From Rosa chinensis (Eukaryota; Streptophyta; Magnoliopsida; Rosales; Rosaceae): a stretch of 64,000 nt of DNA. Made by a program: the position numbers and the translations under genes. Numbering within the stretch: position 1 is the stretch's first letter; each line of letters begins with the position of its first letter. Where the stretch lies: the NCBI RefSeq assembly GCF_002994745.2, contig NC_037094.1:13577001-13641000 (forward strand), given 5' to 3'. Shown here piece by piece: positions 55,487-64,000 of this stretch. The notes under the pieces were generated by a model, which searched no databases, was not told the DNA's origin, and worked only from the letters and a program-made list of their open reading frames with translations.

Positions 55487-56922
55487 TATAAGACCCCGGA
55501 AATTTGTTATTTATGTCTTGGAATTTCCTTGAATCAATTAAGTGTTCGTTAGTACGATTTCATGATTCGAGGGTGGAGTGAAATTATTTTCGGGCGAACA
55601 ATTATTCGAAATGCACATTTTAGGGGGGGTTTACGAAGTCGACTTTTTATACGTACGGAATTTGGGAAAACTCCCTTCATGAAAGTCGTAGAGTCCGTTG
55701 ATACGAGTTCGTGCATATGCGGAACGCAAGAATCGGAGTTCGTATGAAGAAGTTATCGCCTTTGGAAAAGTTTCCATTTCGGGTATAAATACCTAACTAT
55801 TTTTCAAAATTTTCCAAAAGTGTCAGTTTCCATTTTTGGCAGTTGGCCCTAATCTGTCTCTCTCCTCTCCCCGAGCAGAAAACAGAGCTTTTCTTCTCTA
55901 GCGTCATTCTCACTCCTCCCGCCACCAATCCTCACAAAACTTCTTCCCACGCCTTCAACTCGACCTTGTTCAGCTGCCTGTGGCAGCCTTGGGCCGTGGA
56001 ACGGCTTGTAGAGGCGGCGGGAAGCTTGTTTCCATTTCCGGCCATTTTGAGTGCGAAGTGAATATCTCGAGTTCTAGGCCACCAAAACTTGAGGTTCTTA
56101 GCTTGTTGAACTCACCTCAACCCCCTGATCAATAACCAAGAAGGAAAGCACCTGAAGTGATCGATTTCATGCTCATCGGAGGCCTTGCCGTTTTCTACAG
56201 ATTTTCCAGCCAAACCTGAACGTATTGGTAATTTTCGATCACTTCCACTTATTTTCTGACTTCGTGCTAGTTATGAAAGTTTCTCAAAATGATGAAACGA
56301 AGAGGAGTAGCCTGACCCCGACGTCGTTGGCGGTGGTCGGCGGCTGCTCTGCGGACATTTCCAGCCACTTCCGGGGGTCCCAAGGGCTGTTTCTGCCAAT
56401 TTTTATGTTCTACATGTCGATAAGACCATATCGATATATAGCATCTAAATTTTGGAGATCGTATGATTAAGTTTTGAATTTTACGATTTCGATGGTTCGA
56501 TTTGTGATATGTGAAGATTGGATTGTCCGATAGACTTGTAGTTTTGATATATTGATCGTAGGACTATCCCAATGACTTTTTGTGGTCACGGGTGAAGATC
56601 CGACCGTTGGATCGTCGTATAAGTGTGTTTTATGAGTTGTGCGCTAAGTTAATTATCGTATTTGGTTAGGTGATTGACGGTTTGAGTTGGCGAACGATTG
56701 TGAATCATATTTTGAGCTGTTAAGAAGACGCAGCAGGATTTGAGGTGAGTAAATCTCACATGGTTCATTTAGGAACGGAATTTCATTAATTACATTTAAT
56801 TGTTATGTTTGAAAAATGATTTTAAGAAAATGAGTTTTTAAGTATATAAAAATGAATTTCTCGGTTTTTACTACGTGTGAACTATAGTTGATATTAGTAG
56901 TCATTCCTGTGTGGGTGACTGC

Positions 56923-56957
<35 letters not shown>

Positions 56958-59253
56958 TATTTATATTTACGTGGAATATATATATTGGTTGATATGGCAT
57001 TGGGTGAAGTATTGATTTGATTGATTGATTTATCATTCCGAGCATTTCTCTTGAAGATATAAATGATCATCTATTGTTGAGTTGATGTTAATAAAGAGTA
57101 ATTGAGTAAAGTGTGATCCTTTCATTTATTGTCCATGAGAGACTTGAATCATTATTGATTGTGGTGTCGATTTGTATGACTTGATTGATTCATGATTTGG
57201 GGAATTTATTAAGCATGTGGGATTCGATTTCGATGAACGGAAGGAGACGAGAACATATTATTTGGAATTGGTTTTTCTATTTGTTGAGGTTGTGGGAGAT
57301 GAGGAAACAATATTATGTGACGATCTGTGTGAGTACATGTGTGAATGCCTGTGTGGTGACTAGTGTGAGGGTATGTGATTGGACGCCATAATCCTGGGTG
57401 GATGATGGGCTACGATTGAGTAAGTAAGTCGGACGCCATAACCCTAGGCGGGTAACGGGTTACGATTGAGGAGAGTATTGGATGCCATAACCCTACGCGG
57501 TGACAGGCTACAATTGAGTAAGTAAGTCAGACGCCATAACCCTAGGCGGGTGACAGGCTACGATTGAGGAGAGTATTGGATGCCATAACCCTAAGTAGTG
57601 ACGGGCTACAATTGAGTAAGTAAGTCGGACGCCATAACCCTAGGCGGGTGACAGGCTACGATTGAGGAGAGTATTTGATGCCGTAACCCTACGCGGTGAT
57701 GGGCTACAATTGAGTAAGTAAGTCGGACGCCATAACCCTAGGTGGGTGACGGGCTACGATTGAGAAGAGTATTGAACGCCTAACCCTAGGCGGGTGACGG
57801 GCTACGATTGAGGAGAGTATTGGATGCCATAACCTACGCGGTGACGGGCTACAATTGAGTAAGTAAGTCGGACGCCATAACCCTAGGCGGGTGACGGGCT
57901 ACGATTGAGAAGAGTATTGGATGCCTAACCCTAGGCGGGTGACGGGCTACGATGGAGGAGAGTATTGGATGCCATAACCCTAGGCGGTGACGGGCTACAA
58001 TTGAGTAAGTAAGTCCGACGCCATAACCCTAGGCGGGTGACGGGCTACGATTAAGGAGAGTATTGGATGCCATAACCCTAGGCGGTGACGGGCTACGAGT
58101 GAAATGAGTTATTTTGTGGGATTGTGTATTCAGAATCGAAGGGTGAATTCTTGGTTTTAGCGTGAGTGTTTGACTTATTTATTTATTTTTCATTTTCTTT
58201 TCTTTGGTTGATTTATTTATATATATATTTTCTTTTTCATTTCTATCGTGTGATTTCTTTATCTACTTTCTTTTTCATTTCATTTGTTTAAGTTTAATGT
58301 GATCTCCTGAACTAAGTTTCTATGCAGGGATTACTATGATTTTTATTGATTGTTTGAATGTGATCTCCTGAACTAAGTTCTATTCAGGGATTACTGATTT
58401 TGTTTAATTCTTATTATGTGTACGGTTGTGGGTTATGATCCGTAGCGATCGTGAAATGAGTGGAGATGTCATGATTTTGGCAAACGCTTTATGTTGAGTG
58501 GAGTGAGTGTGATTTCATGGTTGTTCTGTTGAGGCAAATGATTGGTGATCTGATAGATTGTGGGGACGTAAAGTGTTTAACATATTTGGAGTTAATTGTG
58601 TAATTGGAGTTTATGGGAAAAGAGATAAAATGAATTTGAGAGACAGAGCATGTGGGTTTTAGTTGGTTTGAAATTATTGAGCTTGATATTGATTTGTATG
58701 AACTCGACGTTTTTGTTGTGATAATTGCATATTGATTTTCTTAGACTGAATTAGTGAAAGCATGTCGTTGTGGAATTAAATGTTAATGCTTTAATTGTCT
58801 CCCGAATTGAGGAATTATAAGCATGTGTGACGTGAGTCACTTTAATTGAGTTTACTCATACGGGCTTGAAAGCTTACCGGGTATGTAGTTTGCAATCCAG
58901 GTCCACTATTTCTATGGTGTAGGGTCATTGTGCAGGTTAGAATATTGAGTGATCGTTATCAAAGCTGAGGTGTACGTTCGATGGCGTGGACGTGGAAGGG
59001 TGCTCTTAGTTTTAAGTCTTCCGCTGTGTAGTGAGTTGTGGTGGATGTGTTTACTTATTGAATTGTCATTCAGTTTGATTTGTAAACTATCTGTAATGTA
59101 ATATGTGACTTTAAAGAATGAGTCGGTATTGACATTGTGAGCTCAGTTTGTTTTATTGCTTAATTTAAATGAAAAAATTTATATGTGTGTTTTGTTGTGT
59201 TTGTTCTCGTGTTTCGGATTTGAATTTCTTTATTCTAAATTCAGGGCGTGACA
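55487..59253 (+). mobile_element. Large solo LTR (3767 bp) inserted in copia C
   Basis: The target duplication TTTTC is at 55482-55486 and 59254-59258. The ends are TATAAGACCCC and GGGCGTGACA, that is TG..CA with one base changed at the left end. A TATAAAT box at 55784-55790 with a CT-rich sequence downstream favours plus orientation. No coding domain is found. The size and ends suggest a gypsy-type long LTR, but the family is not proven. Confidence 0.72.
57385..58096. repeat. Minisatellite in the large solo LTR
   Basis: Alternating half-units of about 45-50 bp contain GCCATAACCCTAGGCGG, GTGACGGGCTACRATTGAG and either AGTAAGTAAGTC or GAGAGTATTGGATG. The pair repeats about seven times. Changes are mostly single bases, indicating recent spread. 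Confidence 0.9.
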
Positions 59254-60033
59254 TTTTCTTTAGTCTTTGCATAGGATCGTCTCGATCCTAATTTTGCTAA
59301 AGAGCAGGCTTTGTAAAATGAAAGATGGGCTTTAGAAGCAACCAGGGAAGTATATGGTTGAGCCACGAAATCACAATTGACTTTAGAAGTAGAAAAAGGA
59401 ACCAAGGAGGTATTGGTGGTGTCAATACCACTTTTGGGCCGCAGGGGGTAGGCGGCGCCAGCCCTACCTTGGATTGAATTTTGGTTATGACTTCTTTTCG
59501 TTTTGAAAAATGGATGTCTGTGTGAAGTCTTTAATATACAGATCATCATATCACGACCTGGGTGTCCCAAACGGTCATGTCAAGGCCTATCTATATATGT
59601 CAGAATCCCATAAGTCATCTCTCATGACCTGGTTGGATTTAATAATTCGAATAGTGGTTGCATACAACCCACTAGATCGACACATAAGTTTCTCTAATAC
59701 TCGTTTATGTCCGTAGTCATTAGAGGTGATGCAAATGAACTCTTATCCATTCTCACAATGTGTTTCCACATGAAAACCATTAGCTCTTATATCTTTAAAA
59801 CCCAATAGGGTCCTTTCAGCCCTAGGAGCATATAGAGCTTCGATGACATTAATACTTGTGTCATTTGGCAACATAAATTGAGCTGGTCCTCGGCCATGAA
59901 TCAATTGTGATGGTCCAGCCATCATAGTCACAGAAGATCGACTAGGCGTCATCCATAGAAATAGTTGCCTATGTTGCAATATAGTATGTGTGGTGCCACT
60001 ATCAACAAGGCATTCCAACTCTCCAAGGTACAT

Positions 60034-60397
60034 ACTGAAAAATAATAAAATTTGGAATTAAAACATGTCCATGACATTTAATAATAATATGATACTTTAT
60101 TAATAAAGATAGCCAATGATTACATCAAAGGTCCCAAAAAGTCTAATCCAAAGTAAAATCAAACTAAGACACATTGTAGTCACTCTATCTGTTTGGTAAC
60201 TCCAATCAAATATGACCAGGAAAGTAGAGAGAGATGTTGGTGGAGCGAGGCTGTCTTAAGTACCATTAATCTCAATAACTTTCCTAGACATCATATTTCA
60301 TTGGGTGCACCACATAAGAAAGAGTTTAATACAATTGTCATTTATTGACTGAGACATGTTGCCATTACAAAAATTCTTGGAAAATAAAAGGACTAAT
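60034..60397 (-). other. Untranslated spacer between copia C gag and pol
   Basis: It matches the spacer in copy A in place and in its end (TTATTATTTTTCAG before the pol ATG). No frame is present. Confidence 0.6.
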
Positions 60398-61482
60398 CTA
60401 ACCAAAGTCTACGGCATCCTTGTGCACTTCATCGTCAGCTTTGAAGTCCTCTATGGTGACATGGATGTCTCCACCATTTTCTTCTTCTTCTGCAAGGTAC
60501 ACTTCTTGCTCCCTCAGGTCCCTGTATATCCTGTATCTTGAAGCTAGTTGCTCGCTTGCCTTGTATTGCTTGAACCAATGCTCACTTGATCTACATCGAT
60601 GACACATGTCATTGTGGTTGCTCTCTTTAACTGAGGTGCACGTTGTGGGCTTTCCCTGGGAGGGTTGGTGCCACCACCATAAGCTATGGCGCCTCCACCA
60701 CGAGTTATGGTGCCACCACCACGACCACCTCTCCTACGTGTAGCATTGCCACCATGTGTATCTGCACCAAACCTGTCATTTCCTTCCTTGTTGGGGCGGT
60801 TATATGGACTCATACGTCCCTTATATCCTTTATTCTTAAGGTTCCACTCCTTGCGTCCTCTTTTGGGTGCATTATAATTCGCCTCATGAAGACTTTTAGT
60901 TCCAATGGGTCTTGAATTATAATTCCTCAAAAGTATGTTATCATGTTTCTCAGCTGCAGATATGAGATTGATAAGCTGATGAAACCTCGTGATCCGTCCA
61001 GCATTGACTTTAGTGTGGTATTGCTTTGATACCACAATGGCTGAAACGGGGAATGTGGAGAGATTTTTCTCAATTATCTCTTGCGTTGTGACAGGTTGTC
61101 CACAAAACCTCAACATGGACTGTAGGCAAAGAGCTTCTGAATTATATTCAGCAACAGACTTGAAATCAGTAAAGCGCAGATTGTTCCATTGAACCTTCAA
61201 GTCAGGGAGGAGGGAATCTTGGACATTGCCAAATAGCTCTCTTGCATCCTTGATCGACATATACTCTAATCTGAGTGCCTTGTCTATATGGCGTCACATC
61301 AAGATAACTGCTTGAGCATGCTTTGTAGGTGTTCGCACGAACACATGATCCGGGTTAGGTGCCTGGATTATGGGTAATATTCCCTTTGAAGTGAGGTAGT
61401 TCTCAACATCGGTTACCCAACTGTGGTAATCCGAACCTGTTGAGTCAAGCATGGGAAAGTCGAGTCTAGGTTCATTCGACAT
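60398..61482 (-). pseudogene. Copia C Gag, broken
   Basis: It starts at the ATG at 61482 (MSNEPRLDFPML). A TGA near 61293 replaces an Arg codon of copy A (CGA to TGA). A small deletion removes part of LWVALEERFDN near 61225. A frameshift near 60600 precedes the zinc knuckle CHRCRSSEHWFKQY, in which the last Cys is Tyr. It ends at a TAG at 60398. Confidence 0.87.
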
Positions 61483-61645
61483 CTTAAAAATAAGAAGAGA
61501 AGATATATTAGTTTAGGAGCTAAACTTCCACGAAAACTAAAATAATAAGATTTCCGAGCTATGCTACCAAGAAAACAATTTCCAAGAATCTCTTTTGGAT
61601 TAGACCAAACAATAATGTTTTAATATGGTTACAATTTGATGCTTA

Positions 61646-61712
61646 CGGACGCTCTTATTCCGAGCATTATGAACACTCTTAGTTCGTTAAGCGTGAATCC
61701 CTATAATTTCGC
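61646..61712 (-). other. Stem-loop array in the copia C leader
   Basis: Two stems lie 24 nt apart: CGGAC-GCTCTTA-TTCCG at 61646-61662 (one mismatch) and TGAAC-ACTCTTA-GTTCG at 61670-61686 (one wobble). They are followed by the GCG.GAAT stem at 61691-61712. The erosion fits an older copy. Confidence 0.72.
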
Positions 61713-62431
61713 TTTATTAAGTAATCGAACTCATGTTCGTATATTGAAAATCCTGTAGAAAATAAAGGAATTTAAAAGACAATAAAGCAGGAACTTTAAT
61801 CTTTAAAACTTACTTGTTGAAATTCGGAGCAGATTCGCTTATGAACAGCTCTCACTTTGAATGGTGTACATATCTCAAAACGACTCCAATAGGGCTGACA
61901 TTTGGAGATCAGATAGAAAAGGCAGAGATGAACAACTTTGATGAATGAAGGATTTTGATCTAAGGTCTCGATCAAGACTTTTCTGGGCGTGCAAACAGGC
62001 TGATCTGCACAGGAACTAGTGTGTTGTTGTGTCGCAGGGGCAGCAGGCGTGCGACGATGCTGCAGGGGCAGTAGGAGGCACACGGGTGCTCAAGGGCTGC
62101 AGGAGCAACGCACGGTATGGCTAGCAAGGGCTAGGAGCTTGCGGCATTTTTTTGTGAAAGAAATTTCGGGTGTTAGGGTTTTTTTTTTCTGACTAGGGCT
62201 TGAGTTAGAGTATCGTGTTGATAACGTGTTGTAAATAATTGGATAATTGTATGATGCCTTCATGTAGAAAAACCAAATTGCACTAGTCGAATTCGCTTTA
62301 TATTAATGCAGTCCATCTAGTTTAACTACTTTCTTAACTATTGCTCCATCTCATTTAGCTCATTTCTTAATTCGTTTTGTTATATCAATTAACAGTAGTC
62401 CAGTAAATACCGACAAGTTTCCAATATTGGC

Positions 62432-62549
62432 ACTGCATCAACAGACAATGGTAAGTAAATACCGACTATTCTCCAGAAGAGGATTTACAGACTGCAGTGT
62501 AATAACAGTAAGATACCGACAGTGATGGACTGTTTGTTATTAGATATGG
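62432..62549 (+). pseudogene. ABCC transporter exon relic 2
   Basis: Matches to the ABCC exon at 42190-42340 include ACTGCATCAACAGACAATG, ATTCTCCAGAA, CAGACTGCAGTGTAATAACA, CAGTGATGGACTG and a final GATATGGTAAGC, the exon end and donor site. Insertions and deletions destroy the frame. Similar flanks lie at 29690-30200. Confidence 0.72.
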
Positions 62550-62789
62550 TAAGCATTTTATCATGCTTTACATGTAGTTATATCAAACGTAATGTTACCC
62601 TATATGAAGGTTTGGTATGTTCAATAGTACCATATGACTTTTTGTTGGTGGGTAGAGAAGATACTGGCTTTCGGGAGTGAACAGTTTTATGTTCTGAACC
62701 ACACAACTGGCCTCATAGATACCTCCATCTATTGATGCCTTCACGTTCAATGATAGTTACAGCTCTAGAGCACATTTGCATCGTGGTAG

Positions 62790-63454
62790 CTACAACATTA
62801 AAGTTATCAATTCTATTTATTGTCCCGTCGATCGGAGATTTGGTCCATCTGTAGTCTGCTGCATTAGCTAGCTACTGAATGGTAGTTTTTTTTTTCAAAA
62901 GCCATAAAATACATGTTTATGTTTTCTGCCATATTGAGCTCACTTCGATTTGTTTCCGGTTTCTAGAAATTATTAAGTGCCACCAAAGTTTTAAATTGCA
63001 TGTGGTCCATGCACTTTTTAGAAAAAAGCAATCCATATATGGCATCTTGAATCTTCTCTGGGAGATTTGTACACTTTTCCAATTGCAGGCATATAATATA
63101 GGGTTTTTGTCCATTTACACCATTTTTAGAGATTTTTTTCCCACTTACCCCACTAAGTTTTTTTAATTCCCTCTTACTCAAAACACTCTAAGGAGGTCTT
63201 CCGTAATACCCAATTAAGATTTTTTTTTTTGTTCTTATTATTTTTTAATACTATTTTACCCTCACCTTTGTTACTTAGAGAGAGAGAGAGAGAGAGAGAG
63301 AGAATGGAAGAGATAGAAACCATAGGGGACTTCGCCGGAGTCCGGTCGCCGGCCGCCGGATTCCTGCCAACCCCGCCGGAATCCGGCCAATTTTCGCCGG
63401 AATCCGGTCATCGGCCTCCGGATTCCGATCACCGGCTACCACCCACCGGAAATG
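62790..63454. other. Intergenic, with an (AG)n run and CGCCGGA-rich patch
   Basis: From about 63098 there is a pyrimidine-rich stretch with TCCCACTTACCCCACTAAG, then (AG)n at 63275-63303 and a GCCGGA-rich segment. The short frame MEEIETIGDFAGV at 63304 has no recognised domain. The stretch may be an end of a Mutator-like element, but no partner end is in the window. Confidence 0.45.
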
Positions 63455-63620
63455 TTTTTTTGGCCCCCAATAGACGTCTATTGCCCCGATAGTCTATTGC
63501 CCCCTAATAGAAGTCTATTGCTCCCCAATAGACAATTATCAGTCATGTATTGCCCCCCAATAGACGACTATCAGCCTTGTATTGCCCCCCAATAGATGCC
63601 TATTGCCCCCCAATAGAACT
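63455..63620. repeat. Palindromic minisatellite around TATTGCCCCCCAATA
   Basis: About seven units contain CTATTG, a C run and CAATAGA, each nearly self-complementary. The spacing is irregular (20-40 bp). A further unit at 63712-63728 is cut by the LTR at 63729. Confidence 0.75.
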
Positions 63621-63728
63621 TTCAATCGCTAGAATGGAAGCTAATCTCCATAAATTTAGACAAATAAAACTTTGATTACAGGAAAAAAAATAAGGAGATT
63701 ACATTAATTCAAAACGTCTATTGCCCCC

Positions 63729-64000
63729 TGATGCACCTAAAAGCAAGCGCATAATTTAACCCTGAAAATATCGTTAGTAGTATAAGCAAATAGGGATCGT
63801 TCTATTCCGGGGATTGAGGGTACACTTGTAATTGTGAAACAAATAAAGAAAAGTATTATTTATAGAAATAAAATAAAGAATATAAATATATACAATTGTA
63901 TAAACAAATAAAGAATTAAAATAATAAAGTATTATTTACAAAAATAAAATAAAGAATAAATATATACAAGTGAACAAAAATAAGGGGGGATTTTGTTTTT
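63729..64000 (-). mobile_element. LTR of the WUS-carrying family, cut by the window end
   Basis: It starts TGATGCACCTAAAAGCAAGC and then follows the family LTR (TTTAACCCTGAAAATATCG..). An internal duplication of an AATAAAGTATTATTTA segment is shared with the solo LTR at 50092. Whether a full element follows cannot be seen. Confidence 0.9.

Larger units (their letters stand above)
54701..60033 (-). pseudogene. Copia C protease and integrase, split by a solo LTR
   Basis: The protease (LVDSGTTHTIL, start ATG at 60033) and the integrase N-terminus (MGHPGRDMMICIL) lie at 59259-60033. The integrase core and C-terminus (RIDNAGEF, NGLAEAAIKR) lie at 54701-55481. A TGA near 55217 interrupts the core. 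The solo LTR at 55487-59253 separates the two parts. Confidence 0.85.
52950..62226 (-). mobile_element. Ty1/copia LTR retrotransposon C, decayed and interrupted
   Basis: It belongs to the same family as A and B. The 3' end (last part of RNase H, polypurine tract and 3' LTR) is missing at about 52950. On the other side the primer-site region lies at about 62205-62226, followed by at most a short 5' LTR remnant (TGTTGTAAATA). A 3.8-kb solo LTR sits in the integrase gene (55487-59253). Several stops and frameshifts are present. Confidence 0.9.

Noticed and set aside
57385..58096. Possible CRISPR-like array
   Set aside because: The units are contiguous, with alternating half-units and no unique spacers. 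The context is a plant LTR and no cas genes are present.
63304..63492. Short Pro-rich frame MEEIETIGDFAGV
   Set aside because: It is driven by GCCGGA-rich repeats after an (AG)n run, has no domain, and runs into the palindromic minisatellite.
1..64000. Defence, biosynthetic or phage-like gene cluster
   Set aside because: All recognisable coding content is transposon-derived or consists of single plant genes and fragments, without operon-like organisation.

Overview
This window reads as a repeat-rich region of a flowering-plant (eudicot) nuclear genome. The evidence is spliced plant-type ABCC transporter exons, a WUSCHEL-type homeobox gene, and plant TE classes: a Tat-lineage gypsy with a second RNase H, Ty1/copia elements, hAT elements, LINEs with a terminal RNase H, a tRNA-type SINE and MITEs. 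The species cannot be fixed from sequence alone. Nothing bacterial is present.

Layout. 1-12517: a decayed Tat-type Ty3/gypsy element on the minus strand, running off the left edge, with a hAT transposon (5089-8355) inside its gag-protease gene. 12518-13333: a 5'-truncated LINE end. 15027-18593: a large non-autonomous hAT-like element built of tandem copies of its own left end, carrying a SINE and a MITE. 19539-28101: a complete non-autonomous Tat-type LTR element (TSD ATAAT, minus strand) without pol. It carries an unknown ORF and, antisense to the element, an intronless WUSCHEL-like homeobox gene with its own promoter-like region. This element split a SURF6-like gene fragment. 28705-29317: a LINE fragment. 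30522-37739: copia element A, whose right LTR sits directly on a 5'-truncated ABCC transporter gene (37740-42575, eleven exons, otherwise intact). 42697-48857: copia element B (TSD CCATT, near-identical LTRs), 121 bp after the ABCC stop. 49218-49830: a strictosidine-synthase-like pseudogene. 50092-51873: a solo LTR of the WUS-carrying family (TSD GGTAA). 52011-52311: a MITE. 52490-52877: a LINE end. 52950-62226: copia element C, decayed and interrupted by a 3.8-kb solo LTR (55487-59253, TSD TTTTC). 62432-62549: an ABCC relic. 63729-64000: the start of a further LTR of the WUS-carrying family.

How the parts relate. The autonomous-type gypsy and the WUS-carrying element have different LTRs and primer-binding sites, yet share a 361-bp leader with about 32 mismatches. 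That suggests a common packaging or expression signal and trans-mobilisation. The three copia elements share an untranslated leader with a 24-nt-periodic array of small stem-loops whose stems co-vary around a constant 7-nt loop. The host layer is an old, decaying ABCC locus (one truncated gene and two relics) plus SURF6-like and strictosidine-synthase-like fragments. The most interesting items are the WUS-like gene carried antisense by a recently active LTR element, the shared leader, and the copia stem-loop array.
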